Part shown: positions 26,148 through 38,699 of the stretch, piece after piece
How positions within the stretch are numbered: the first letter of the stretch is position 1
Layout: each line of letters starts with the position of its first letter
NCBI GenBank assembly: GCA_003342895.1
Contig: PTFA01000198.1
Coordinates: 1,015,905 to 1,079,904, forward strand
DNA length: 64,000 nt
Reading direction: 5' to 3'
Source: Casuarius casuarius
Lineage: Eukaryota > Chordata > Aves > Casuariiformes > Casuariidae
Program-made: the position numbers and the translations under genes
Notes under the pieces: generated by a model
Seen by the model: the letters and a program-made list of their open reading frames with translations, nothing else
Told to the model about the DNA's origin: nothing
Database searches by the model: none

Positions 26148-26595
26148 TGTACCAGACACAAACACCAGGCCACCAAACCACCAGAAGAGTGAATGAAGGA
26201 GTCAAGCAAAGAACTTTGTTAAACCAGATCAGGCTTGAGGTTTCTTGGCACTGTGCACCAAACAGCTTTTAGTTAGAAAGATTGGTTTTATAGCAGGGGC
26301 AGAGAGAATTTGAGGAACGGTGGAACAGAGAAAGGGATCAACAGAATTAGGGGGAAATAAGGGCACACAAAAAGGCAAGTGGGGAGCCTGTCACAGAGAA
26401 GAACTAGAAGGGATCAGTTCTGAGGAGCTGTAGTTAAAGAGCATGAGTTTTCCCATGCGGAGTCAGTTGAAAAGGGTTTTAGAGCAGCACAGTACAGTGT
26501 AGGGAGCATACATTATGACCCAAGGACACAGAGAACACGGACTGACTCAGTCTGTGCAAGCTGTCGTGAGACATATGGATATCCATTGCTTAACA
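26148..26595 (-). mobile_element. Possible solo LTR of an endogenous retrovirus
   Basis: On the minus strand a TATAAAA (26292-26286) is followed about 75 nt later by a degenerate poly(A)-like signal (AACAAAG) next to CTTTGCTTGACTCC. The sequence then reaches a TG-rich end at CTGGTACA (26148). This resembles the promoter / R / U5 order of a retroviral LTR. The boundaries were chosen as TG...CA-type ends. No target-site duplication is visible (TCACTT against GGGCC), no primer-binding site follows and no viral gene lies beside it. If real it is an old solo LTR; chance assembly of these motifs is possible. Confidence 0.22.
26286..26292 (-). promoter_or_regulatory. TATA-box-like element
   Basis: TATAAAA on the minus strand inside the possible LTR. 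If used, transcription would start near 26260 and run towards lower coordinates. Confidence 0.2.
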
Positions 26596-27411
26596 GGGCC
26601 AACCAGATATACAGGAAGAGAGCCATGGGTGTTATGCACATGCCTTCATATCTTACTGCAGTAGACATCTGGTATTTCTGAATACTGTGATTCATACGCA
26701 ACTACTAGGCCATGTCCTCCTTCTGTACCCATCTTGCCACACCAGTGGCAGAAAGATGAAAAGATCAGCTTTAACAACCAGCCAGACTTTGAACGGGAAA
26801 TACCAAAGCATCATGAAGATGATAGAGTTGAGTGGCCTATGCCTCGGTGTTCTACAAGAGCACATGAAGTAGCTAGAACAACCGTCATGCACTACTGCTG
26901 AATCCTCATAACATTAATGGCCTTATTACACACCAGGATGAGTTACCTCCAAGACTGCCTATCCATTTGTACCTGTGATTTCTCACTGCTTTCATTCTCA
27001 ATAACAGGTTCATAGAATGAATCAAAGAATACAGAAAAATATCTCAAACCTTCTGTTTAGAAGGCATATTTCGCACTCCACGGCTGATTCAAGAGCTACT
27101 AAAAAAGTGAGAACATCAGTCTAGCTCTTAAGATCTCCCTGTATTACTTTAATGATGACAAAAAGCAGCTATTACCTTCAAAATTTTGTCAGAGTCGAAA
27201 ACACAGACTAAAATAACCTTAACTAGGTGGCAGTCATATTTTATGGGTAAAATTCTTTCCCGCTAATCATACCAGATCACTTCATTCCTTACATAGTCTG
27301 TCATTTCTAACAGATTCCTTAAAAAATGGTTCTTTGTCATGGGCAAGACAGGAATCCAGCACAAAATCCAAATTGTTTGTGTCAACAAGACAGGAACTAC
27401 ATCTGACTTTA

Positions 27412-27445
27412 TAATAATGATGATGATGATAATAATAATAATAAA
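27412..27445 (+). repeat. (ATG/AAT)n trinucleotide microsatellite
   Basis: A compound repeat: AAT, then several ATG units, then several AAT units. Confidence 0.85.
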
Positions 27446-28434
27446 TTTTCCTCTTCACTGAGAAATAGAAATGATGCCATTATATTCCTGTTACTTAGGA
27501 ATACCAAACCACCACACACAAAGGAATGAGTAAGAGCAAGAAAGACTGATTACCAAAATCATTGTTAAGTTAGTTGAGCAGAAATCACTATTTCCCTGTC
27601 AAAAAAATTGCTTTTCATCTCAAAGGCTTCATAAACATTTTGCAAACTCTGTATATACGGAGTTGTACATGGTCTGAGGACCTATTTCCACAAGTAGCAA
27701 GTGAGTTTTTAAATAAACGAACTGTGGTTATTTTTCATTTGTGGTCTGGCAAATAAGGACCATTTGCCAAAATAACAAGTTAGGAAAATATTTGATTAAG
27801 GCCAGTGACTGTTCACCTTGGAAACACAATTCTGAAGTAAAGTCATCCAGTCATGGCAAAGTCATCTGTCCAGTCAAAACAGCTTGCATTGCACAGTTTT
27901 AATACTTTAAATCTGCCATAAGACACTTCCAAACAAGTCAAACTATGCCTAAGAAGCTATACACTCTTGACAACTATAGAAATGTTCACAGTTTCAAATG
28001 AGGATAGATTTGATTAACTTAGAATCCACCTGCCAGCTAGAGGTTGTGTAAAAGAGGTAGCTAACATACAAAGCTTTGTAAAATGCTTACATCCTTCTTA
28101 AAAACAAACTCCCAGAAAAAAGGCCACAATTAAGAAAAGTTGTTCAACACAAGAAGTTGTTCAGATAACAACTTTACAAACTATTACATAGACATTTCAC
28201 AGTGACTCAGAAGGCTATAGGCAGCCTGTATTGCAATTTGCCCTCTCTTAGAAACTCTCTTCTGCCCAGGTACATTTTCAGGAGAGTCAAATTGGTTAAG
28301 AGTATGTTACAGTTTGTCTTGCAGTTTGACAATTAGAGATCACTGCTATAAATTTGGTGAACAGATTGCTGCTTTCATTCTATCATCATTTTCTGAAACC
28401 TGAATCAGAGCATCCCCAAAAATAAACAACCCAA

Positions 28435-28465
28435 TATTTATCACATATAAAATATGTGATAAATA
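28435..28465. repeat. Perfect 14-bp-arm hairpin in AT-rich DNA
   Basis: TATTTATCACATAT (28435-28448) and ATATGTGATAAATA (28452-28465) are exact reverse complements around an AAA loop. It is followed to about 28550 by a local patchwork in which AATAACCCAAT recurs between AT-only stretches. It may be an AT-rich cruciform or slippage product; no transposon ends were recognised. Confidence 0.85.
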
Positions 28466-28960
28466 AAAATAAATAAAATAACCCAATATATAAATTATAA
28501 ATATAATATTATATTATATAAATAAATAACCCAATAAAATAACCCAAATTTAATCACAACAGCATTGACCTGCCATACATTTTCACAGGTTTAAAAGTGT
28601 ATGTTCAGCTATCAAGCCTGGAGACTTGGCGTAAGAAGACAGACAACTCAACGGTATGTGGCTCCCCAAACTTTTGGCTGGAGGGAAACCAAGGAGTGCT
28701 TTGAAGCTTCTTATAAAATGTAGAAAGCAGTACCTGACGCCAAGTGGGAAGAGGCAGGTTAGAATTCCTCAGGTATTAAAATCCTCTGGCTCACTAATTG
28801 TTTGTGTTTGAATGCAGTTTAAGGGAGAGGAAAATAAAAAGAGCTATACTGTAAGACTTTTTTATGACACAGTTTGGGAAATCATTCCACATCCCTGTTT
28901 TTCCCCTAGCAAGGTGTTCTTTTTGAATATGTTGGAAACTGTTGTTTGATATCAGTAAGT

Positions 28961-28992
28961 TTTATGCTAATTCTCCATAGAATTAGCATAAA
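28961..28992. repeat. Perfect 14-bp-arm hairpin
   Basis: TTTATGCTAATTCT (28961-28974) pairs exactly with AGAATTAGCATAAA (28979-28992) around a CCAT loop. It directly abuts an AT satellite and lies about 500 bp from the other perfect 14-bp hairpin. Confidence 0.85.
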
Positions 28993-29106
28993 TAGAACAT
29001 GTATAGAATGTACAATATTATATATATTATACAATTATATATATTATACAATTATATATTATATTATCTATATACTAGAACATATATAGAACATACTATA
29101 TACTCG
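28993..29106 (+). repeat. AT satellite with 17-bp units
   Basis: The unit TTATATATATTATACAA is present as two exact tandem copies (29018-29034, 29035-29051) and a partial third. It is flanked by a looser repeat of TAGAACAT at about 28993, 29076 and 29087. Nearly all bases are A or T. Confidence 0.8.
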
Positions 29107-29537
29107 TAATTTTTACAATAATTTTAATTACCTGACAAATTATTTTACATTTCACCTGGGGGAGGTGCAAGGGTATTTTTTACCTTACTTTTAGTACTGT
29201 TCTCAAATACCAGTTGCCATCATTTAAGAAATGTTAATGATGCTAATGAATACTAAAGGTCAGACACTTAGCTTGTGTAAATTAGCACAGCTCGGTTGAT
29301 TTCTGCAGCTCTACTGATTTACAGTTACTGAGGACCTTAAGATCCTGGCATTGCAATTTATTAGTCTCGGCTATAGATCTTGTTCCATATATTCAGCTGT
29401 TTAGAAATATTTACAGGGTCAAATGGAAATGCAGGCTAATGCATAGAATGTCAATCAATGTGGACCAAAAGAACTTTTCAACTTCATTGCCACTTGCACT
29501 CATGGCCACATAGTTTTGACCAATTTTTCTTTTTTAT

Positions 29538-29558
29538 ACACACACACACACACACACA
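29538..29558 (+). repeat. (AC)n microsatellite
   Basis: About ten AC units following a T-rich stretch. Confidence 0.9.
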
Positions 29559-29559
29559 A

Positions 29560-32500
29560 AAGTGAAACTCAACACATGGTTTGAGCCAGCAAGCTCCCAA
29601 GCAACCACTTTTGCCTGTGCACCCCTGGACTTAGCAGAAGATGGGATCCAGAACTAAACTTTGAAATTCGGACTACTCTGTATTTCTACTATAAAATCAT
29701 AATACAGCAATCCTGGACTCACAACTGAGACCATGCATTCAAGAGAGAGAATAGATGCAAACCACTGTAAACTCTTTGGAAGTTTCTCAATGCTGCTCTC
29801 AGACAGGTTAATTTAGCCTGGTTCCCAGTTTCATTCTGTGTGACTGATCTGGGTTCAACTTTATGCAGTATGTCTTAGCATGGGTCATGTGTTTTGGGTC
29901 ATAATTCTAATGCCCAAGTCAAAGTCTACTGCACTGACCACTGTGCCTGCTCTCTGTCTGTATTCACTTATCTTATAGGAAACAAGAACTCTCCAGGGCA
30001 GGGACCACAAGCATTTCTAAAGGACTCTGATTTTTAATGGCAGCTCCAGGGCATTATTATGACACAAATATTAATACCTATGAGAAAATTCCTCTTTATT
30101 TCCCTCTCTGGTAGTAAGTATTCATTTGAAAAAACAAATGGACAATGTAAAGATTATTGGTTAATAATTCTGCATGAGATCCATACTTTCATAAAATAAT
30201 TAGCTAGAAGAATTGTAAGATAAATGAGTATAGCTTAAACAGGACCAGTAGTTCTAAAGACTGAAAAAAGTATCAGATATTACTTGGGGGTCGGGGGGAG
30301 TTGATTAAAACAGTTCTACTGAAATATTCATACAATTAGGACGAAATATGCAAAGGCTGTGGAAACTCCCCTTTGACATCAGGATGAACTCAAAATAATA
30401 GTAAATTTTCTCCTCTTCCCCCTTACTCCCAAGTAAATAATAACATATTTAAAGTAGAACTGATAATAAGCTATTCAGCTGTGAGGTGCGGTCAAGATTC
30501 TGATTTGATTCTGGTAGAGGAGGGATTTGAATACAGATACCTTAAAACTAAGACAAGTGTTTTACTCCAGGGGAAAAGGGAGGAGAGTGACTGAGTGTGT
30601 GACCACACTCACAGATCCCATTTTGAAGCAGCAAAATTTTTCCCAGCAAAAGTTTTGAAAAAAACATTTGCACAAAAGTTTATGTCAAAAAAACTAACTT
30701 TTCAATACAAAAGGTCAGCCATCCAACCCAAGCCCCCCCAGTCTTCTGTTGTTGTTATTGTTCTTGAGAATTGTCCAGCGAATTCTAGTTTTCAAACACC
30801 AAAGTGCAGAAATACACCTTTATAGCACTTTCTAGTGAATAACTTGCTAGCAACTTAAAGTTTAAGGCAGATGATTTGCTACTTTGAGTTTATTTTCTTG
30901 TGTGTCTGCTGCAAGACCTTTCCTACCACAAAAAAAAAGTGGAGGGGATCATAAACGACTACGGGATGAGTCACATAGGGAGGAACTGTTCACTCTACTG
31001 CTAAGCTTGGATATGCACAATGAGGCTGTGACATCTCTGCCATTCGCATTGACTGTAGCAACACTTGATGGTCTGGCAGATCTTGATGTGAAGGTGTTAC
31101 CATAGCCTTAGTAGAATGTCATTGTATTCTTGGTTTGTGAAAGAAAATGCCAGTTAAGGTAGAATTTACTTTTATTACCACAATTAGCCTTTCTAGAGAA
31201 TTTTTAAATTTATATTTAATGTTTTTAAGTCCCCAGACAAAAAGTTCAAAGAATCAATGATTTTTCTTACCCTTCTTCATGTTGCTTCAATTTTCCAGCC
31301 TTAGTGTCTGCTTGATGAATATTAGACTGCAGCAAACTGTGCTAATATAGTGAAAATATCAGTTCCCCCAGTGCTAGGACACTTCAAAAAACAGAAACAT
31401 AAAAATACCAAGAAGGATGTGCTTAGCAAAACGCAATGACTCTGGGTGAATGTGTTTATGTTTTTAAGTAGGGTCTGACATAACCTGGTGCTGAGGATCC
31501 ATGCTATATGTTGCCAAATGGAATTCCATAGAGCAACTTCAGCAAAATCCCAGAGGTTGCTGGCAAGATCCTTCTTGCCATGGACAATAGCAAGATAATA
31601 AACCTATAAACTACTCCTAATTCTGAAAGTATCAGAAATCCTAGAGAAGAAAATACTTAACAGAAGCAAATGGGGCATCTAGGGATCATGTGTTAGGAGA
31701 GGATCAGATCAAGCTCAGATGGACTCCTAAGACATTTTTTATTTTTTCAAAGAACTACCAGTTTTACTTAGTTCACAATTATACTGAAATTGGGTGTAAA
31801 GTTGCACAGTATTATAAACCAAAAGCTCTAGTAATTTGCAAAGGGAACTTGTTGGTAAGAGTAGATGGAAAAGCTTCTTGCACCAGTTTAAAAGCTTGAG
31901 AAAAGAACTTAGAAATTTTGTGAGAAATAGCCTGCAGTTCCCTTTGAGAGAGGCCCTCACCTACCTACTTATCTTTTACTCTAGCACAGATTCTGGCTTC
32001 TTCTAAAAAAACTGTTGTGCCTAACAAGTACTTGGACTTTTGGTCTTACGCCTAACCAGGACATATATTAAAATGAAAAATTCTAAAGACCTTGTAATTT
32101 GAATTTTAAACCAGCTACATGACTTCCTTTTAGATTACCCAGTTTCTGCTCAGTTCACACTTACAGGAAGCCTCATCAGTCTAGGCTCTAAAGCTCCTGT
32201 GATCTTGTTCTTTCTGTAGTTTGCAGTTTCTACTCAGAAGAGTTGCCTGCATCCTCAAGCTTTCCACAATGTGACTGCTATAGACATTAGTGTTGTCAGA
32301 TCTGTGAGCAATTTTTGACTTTTCTGTCCAGTTTTCTCACCATAAGGAGAAGCAGATCTCATTTTCTTATCTGTTCTAAAGCCATGCAAAACAAGAATTG
32401 CAATGGCAGTTTATTTTACCTTGCCTATCGTCAGTCCTTAATATGCATAAATACCCCTGAATAACGGAAATACATTTTCTCCTCTAGGCCCCATGACAGT

Positions 32501-35500
32501 CCATGGGAGCTCCTCTCCATTTCTAGGATTTTAGCTGAATACCGTATGTTACTCAGCGTTCCACATCTTTCCCTGTCATTCACATCTTGCCCTCCCAGTG
32601 CTCCTGCTGTGAGGCAACATGGCACAAAAAATTTAGGCATATTTGCATATTATCATATTACCACAGGACAGAGTCCAATATTAAGGTAGAAACAGTCATT
32701 TCAAACAAACTCCATTTAAAGACAAAGAGTCTAGAGCAAGATATGTAGATGATAGCAGACTAGAGCACAGGAAAGGTTAAGTTGTGTCAGGCTAGGCCAG
32801 TAGTGGATGCTCAAAAAAGGATAATAAGGAGAGAGCAGGCACCAATTAATCCTTCCTCAATACACGCTCAGCAGATTGCAGATACTGAATGCACTCCACC
32901 AGCAGTAATCCCTTTAAACACAAAGCTGTTCTACACTGAGAAAGGTACTATACCAGGCAAGTACAGGGTTGGCAGTCTGACCCTAATTATTTCAAGGAAA
33001 CCCCAAGAAAAGACCTTTGCCACGTGGGGCAATGTAAATGTGCCATTACAGGAGCAAGCCAGAGAAGAAAGATGGGGAGAGTATTATTCACTTGGGCTCA
33101 GCTTACACAACTAGACCACTTTTGGACTACTCCCATTTACTAGCTCAGAGCACAGGCAGAGTAAAGATGCATGGGCCCAACATTTTCTTTTGGGAACAAC
33201 CTACTCCACTTTCTCCCCATGAGGAAGAAATACTCATTGTGCACCCAGCCAGCAAAGACACAGACTTCATTCTTACTCTCTCCCTTCACATCCTTGTTCA
33301 GAATGGGGATCAGAGCTGTGCACGACACATCCTTTTTTCAAGTGAAGTACTAGGATGGGAATAACAGGATTCCCTCTTCCCGTGAGGACAGTGTAGCCCT
33401 AGCCTATTTTTAAGTTTCCTTTCCACTACGAATTATTATTTACCCACATTGCTCTTGGGGAAAGCACTGTATAGAGTATCTCCAACATACCTGCCTGCAT
33501 TTATTGCCATTACAAGGCTCAGTCTGAGGAGGAGACTAGAGCACCTCTGAGGGTTCTCAGGGACAGTTGCACAAGTGTTAGTGAAATCCCATTAATCACT
33601 GCCCTAGCCATCACAAACTCGTCAGCACAGGAGGTTGCAGACTACCCACAGCAGGTAGAGGGGTTAGAAAAACACGTCGCAAGAAGGTACGTGTATGACC
33701 TTTCCCGAGCCTGCAGTGTTGGTCAAAACATTTTCACACTGCGCCTAAACCGGAGATGGGAGAAAGAAATGCCACAGGGAGAACATCTGCAGAACTTAAA
33801 ATGACGCAGCCCAGGGAGTTTCCAGAGTTCCACTCTCCGCCTGTCAGAAGCTTCAGGGAGAAGTATTTCTCCATCTGCTTTGCCAGGCCAGAGTGACTAT
33901 TTGTACCCCTCAGTACCTGTATTAACTACACCTGCAAAGAAGGAGTGTTGTTTTCCGACTATTTTGCATGTGAAATATGGCAGAGAAGAATAGAGGACTA
34001 TTCCTTACTACCAGCACTAAAGCCCAGGAAAAACCCTTATAAGCAGGAACTACGATAGAGTGAAGAAAAATAGCTCCACTTACTTGACATACAGTCTTCT
34101 CTCACTCTGCCTGTCACAGCTGTGCTAGACGTAGTAATCCTATACCCCTCACTTACAGCCCCAGAGATCTGGCACCTGATAATGTTTCACTGTTCACACT
34201 GGGCCAAGTTGTCTCAGGTACACTGGTGCGAATTTGTAGTTGCCCACAGTAAAGTCAGCAGAGATATACCGGCACAGTTCACCTAAAAGTACATTTCAGG
34301 CCTCTTGTTACTATTCTTGGACACCTCATTATCATGGAGGAATTTAGCATCTCTGGATTTGGTCTGGTGCAAGAAGGGAGGACTTTACTGTTCTCCTGTG
34401 CCAGATAAAGCGTCTTGGATCCCGCTTCCATACGTGGACTCAATCAGATAAAAGCTGCACACCCGTCCCAGGTTTTTCCTGACATGCATAAGCAGATGTA
34501 GATGATAGATTGAACGTGTCACTTAATACGAGGCCTCCTTCCTAGTGTTCCAATAATATTGTTTGAGTGCCAATTTAGAAGCTGTAGAGCATACAGCTGG
34601 GAAGTCACACAAAGGCTTTTTGGGAGCCTTAAAGAGACTTGATTCGTCTGCAACACAAATCAAAAGTAACCTTTTTATTACAAATATGTCAATGACTGCT
34701 GTGATTGTATCTTAATATTTGACAGGTTAGGCTTCTTTTCTTTTTCTGTCAGAACTGCCTGTACTTTTCCTCTGTCCCCAAACAGCCATATTCTGAAAAC
34801 CTAGAGAAAGAGCTATGCACATTTCCTCCTGTGTATATTTACAAGGTAAAAAGGGTATAATGAAATGTAAGGGAAATATATTTAATCTAAGTTTTCTGTA
34901 AAACATGTTTCTACATCATGGGGATTTTATTAACAAGAAACAACATTCAGTGATATCTTTCATTTGTTTAGTTATTGCGATAAAACTTCTTTTGGCTTAC
35001 AGGGCCAAACTCACGGATTTTCTGTATATACTCTCAAGTAATCATCCAAAGACATTTTTTAAAAAGAAATAAAAAGATTCTTTTCAAAGAACATGCACAG
35101 ATGAATTCAGTATTTCATATGGGATACAAAGAGACAGACAGTAATTTGTAAACTGTGAGACAAAAAAAAGATATCAAGGGAAGAGAGATTGCTTTATGTA
35201 ACAAGCTTTGATTGTAAATAAAATGTCTGGGCAGGATGTTTAACTGTACTAAATTGACTGTTTGGGTCTTTGCTGACATATCTTTTCAGGTTTATTGACA
35301 TTAGCTATATTTGTATGGAACTTTATTGCATGGGAAAAATTTCCTTGTTCAGGACTGGAAAAACTGACTTACAGCACCAGTATCTTGAAAGCATGAGCAC
35401 TGCTCATGAACAGAGACTGAGAAGGTAAGGAGAAAAGGGCTGAATTTGTGGCATATGACAAAATCACAAGCAAGACAGGAGATGGAATGTGCATATGTTT

Positions 35501-36600
35501 AACTGCATTTTAAAGAGGATCAGCATTTTGTTACATTTCTCTTACTAGTCATTTGTAATGCCGTAAGAAAGGGAAAAAAGAAAGCTCTCCACATTGTATT
35601 ATTGCAATTTGAGTTGCTAGTGAAACCAAAGGATTAGACTTTGACTTTAGTTAGGGATGACATTCCTTCCATCCAACCCTAGCATTTACTGCTAAATGAA
35701 CAACAGCTCTGCCCTCAAATTCCAAGGAGATGGAAGCAGTTCATCAGCCAGGGTCTGGAATGAGCCTAAATGTTATGTAAAGGGATCAAATATCTTTCCC
35801 AGTCTGTTCCATTCAGTTCTTAAAACAACTCTAACGTTTTCACATTCTTTTATTTTTTCCTCCTACTATCTCTAGTCGAGATATTTTTCTGACAGTGTTA
35901 AATCTTTCACATTCACCTTAGATTAGGTTCTTAAACCTTACTAACACTCAGAGACCGCAGGGAGCTGGGGTCTTCCCAATGCTTCAGTGAACCTTAGATT
36001 GTAGAGAGATGAATGTCTCCCCAGAGGTAAAGGCAGGGGGAAGCAGGGAGGCTGCACAGCATTGCTGCTTCCTCCCCCATGTAACATAGAGCTCTCATCG
36101 TACTGGACAAGCAACTGCTTCTCCCAAAGCATCCCTACTCCCCTCTGCTTGATCCATGCTCTACCACAGCATGTGTAATGGTAAAACAAACCCTTTCAAT
36201 TCTGAATTATATCACAGGGGCTTTTGCTTGAAAATGTGTCTTTTGAGAATGGCAGGATTTGTACACTTACCCAAAGGGAAGAGTACTGTGTTTGGAAATT
36301 GGCTGGAGATGCCCTTCTCCAATCAGGCTGACACAAGGCAAATGCCCAGAAGATGGCTTCTCACTCAGGCAAAGGCAGAACTCTCTGTGCAGGATTTGAA
36401 ATATTTTCTCAACTCAGACACAATAATTTTCGTGGCAAGACTAAGGGGAGAAAAGGGAAAGCTGCATTATACCATGCAAGGCATATAAGAGACTAAGTAT
36501 CAAACACAGGTCTGGAAATAGCTTTACACTACCTCAGTGGTTCCCACGTCTCTGTAGCTTGGCACCTCTTCTGGAGCAGACCATCCACAAAGGCTAAAAA
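29560..36600. other. Non-coding stretch, no gene recognised
   Basis: Unique AT-rich sequence. The longest open frames (110 codons plus at 32782-33114 and 36156-36488, 108 codons plus at 33038-33364) overlap one another or frames on the other strand, with no recognisable domain. One short exon-like segment at 35353-35424 is listed separately. Confidence 0.6.
35353..35424 (+). other. Weak internal-exon candidate (72 nt)
   Basis: A segment preceded by TTTCCTTGTTCAG and followed by GTAAGG, so both splice-site consensus ends are present. It is 72 nt long, a multiple of three, and open in the second of the three frames, giving a hydrophilic peptide of about 23 residues. Acceptor and donor look-alikes are frequent in 64 kb, and no neighbouring exon was found, so this is a low-confidence flag. 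Confidence 0.12.
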
Positions 36601-36636
36601 CAAATTATTAGGGGTCTGAGTAGATTAGAAAGACTT

Positions 36637-36650
36637 GGGGGGGGGGGGGG
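36637..36650 (+). repeat. G14 homopolymer
   Basis: Fourteen consecutive G followed by TGAAGAGGGGGAGATGA, giving a short strongly purine-biased patch. Confidence 0.9.
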
Positions 36651-36719
36651 TGAAGAGGGGGAGATGACTAGGACTTCTTTCAATCCTTTCCTTTCAAAAC
36701 CCACACTTTTTCCTTTCAA

Positions 36720-36935
36720 CTAGAATGGCTAGAAATTTATACCTAACTGTATTGAGCGCATGAAATGCATATGCTTTTAATGCACGAATTCTATACTGCA
36801 CAAGGGAATAACTATTGAGCCACTATTTTAATGAATCAAGTTAAAATGGCGAGGTGACATATCTCCTTTAAGAGAATGAATTTGTAATGTCATTGTAAAA
36901 TGAGCCCCTCCTTCTCATGGAAAGGGAAGGCAATA
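36720..36935. promoter_or_regulatory. Possible conserved non-coding / enhancer block
   Basis: A complex, repeat-free block rich in homeodomain- and POU-type motifs: GAAATGCATATGC, TTTTAATGCAC, ATTTTAATGAAT and TTTGTAATGTCATT. Many vertebrate developmental enhancers look like this, but conservation cannot be assessed from one sequence. Confidence 0.2.
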
Positions 36936-37572
36936 TTGGTTTGGGTTAAAGACGTACACTTTTTGTGTCAGTTGCAGATTTTCCAGTCCTCAAGAGACTC
37001 TTGTGGATCATGCCCTTCCAAAAAATGAAGGCATTTTTTGATCAGGAAAGCTAATGAGTACAAAGAAAACAAACTCAAGCAGTATTCAGCAGAGAAGCAA
37101 AGGGGGCTTCATGTCCGAGAGCTGATTCACAGCGCCACCACACACACCCACCACCATGACAGAGATGCAGCATGCCCATGGACATCCTGACCAGCACAGC
37201 CCAAGAACAACTCTTCAGTCAGCAAAGAGAAGGCATTAGAGTGCAACCCTTCAGAGAGCCAACCTCCATGAGTGATCTCTCTTCACCTCATATCTCCTTT
37301 CACCCTTCCTATTACCAAACATTTTCACTCTGTCCTCCTGCCCTCACCTCTTCCACATGAAACAGCTCTACCCTCAAGGTGTTCCTAGAAGCAGGTTCTC
37401 GCTCTTGAGAATGCAGTTTATCTTGGAAAAAAAGTTTCAAATCCTTGGTAAAAAGCCATCACCCTAATACTTACCACCTCTTTTTACCTCCTCCAGTCCA
37501 CACTTGATCAGAAATCTCATATCCCTCAACAATCTCAAAGCCCTTCTATTGATACATTATTTCATGAGAGGC

Positions 37573-37594
37573 GGGCTAGGACTGGGCTAGGACT
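37573..37594 (+). repeat. 11-bp tandem duplication
   Basis: GGGCTAGGACT occurs twice in a row at the upstream edge of the MIR copy. Confidence 0.8.
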
Positions 37595-37725
37595 ACAGAG
37601 ACTGGTTTCTAGCTTTATTGATCCACAATAGCTGTGTCACTTCTCCTGTGCTTCAGTTTCTCTATCCATAACATAAAGATAATGCTGACATGCCCCTTCT
37701 GGAAGGAGTCTATAGGAACTATGTA
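37595..37725 (+). mobile_element. MIR SINE fragment, forward orientation
   Basis: AGCTGTGTCACTT, then CTGTGCTTCAGTTTCTCTAT, then ATAAAGATAATGCTGACATG follow the order of the central core and downstream part of the MIR consensus in forward orientation. The tRNA-related head is missing or too diverged to see. It is the mirror orientation of the copies at 64-205 and 53370-53540. Confidence 0.65.
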
Positions 37726-37978
37726 GTATTTTTATTTTATTATTGATATATTTTGTATGTGAAATCAGTTTGCATGGAGTATTTAGATAATTCAGCAGAT
37801 CATATTCTTTTGTTCTTAAATTTATAGAAACTTATATATGCCCTACTCTGCAGCATTATTCAAGACAATATTCTGCAGATTTGCTTACCACAGAAGCCTG
37901 AAGAGGATCTACAAGTAGCATTAAATTCTTGCATACTGGTACTTTGGCTCCATAAATTCTCAATTCATATTGACAAGC

Positions 37979-38042
37979 TTGATCCAAATCCCAGGAAAGT
38001 CGATTGGAATCTTTCTGTTAACTCACACTCACTTTTTGAGTC
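37979..38042. repeat. Possible old palindromic repeat fragment
   Basis: GATCCAAATCCCAGGAAAGTC followed by GGAATCTTTCTGTTAACTCA resembles a short self-complementary sauropsid repeat that I know only from recurring genomic phrases. The right arm is decayed. The copy at 58295-58342 shares the AATCCCA...GGAATC..T.C layout. Confidence 0.35.
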
Positions 38043-38699
38043 ATTTCAAAACTTCACTGATCATACAATTTTACTCAAAGCAATTTTAAAAAAAAAGCAT
38101 ATTTGTGGCATTACACTTTCAATCTCCCACCCTAATAACAACAGAAGATAGCCAAAAAGAATATCATAGTTTGCTGAAGCAACAACAGGTATTTAGTTGT
38201 TTGCAGCCAATATTCCACAAAGCAAGAACTGATTCAGTATAGTATACTATTTCTCTAACGCTTTGGATACTTAAACTCCTGGCTCATTAGTGGGATTCTG
38301 TGAGCAGACAATTAATGAAGAGGATATCCAGGTCTCAGCAGATGTGTCTAACTCACTGAGAAAGGAAGGGACATCCTCCAGAATTATGTAAACAACTCTC
38401 ATAAATGTTGCAAGAAACTGTAGACAAGTATTTAACTAGCCTTTCCTGCTGGGAAGTGAAGGAGGCTTGCATCTTCTGTCCACAGAAATGAACCAGAGAA
38501 GAGTAAGGCTTTGAGTTACTGAGCAGGAAGGACTCCGCAGTGGATTGCCGATAACCTCTCTACACAAGAGTCCGCAGGCTAGAAAGACAAAGCATGACTG
38601 CAGGAGGGATGAACAGCCATCCTGAAAAAGGGCAAATAACTTATTAAGTACAATTTGTCCATTACTGTTCACAAAGAAATTGTTGGAGTCTTAAACATA

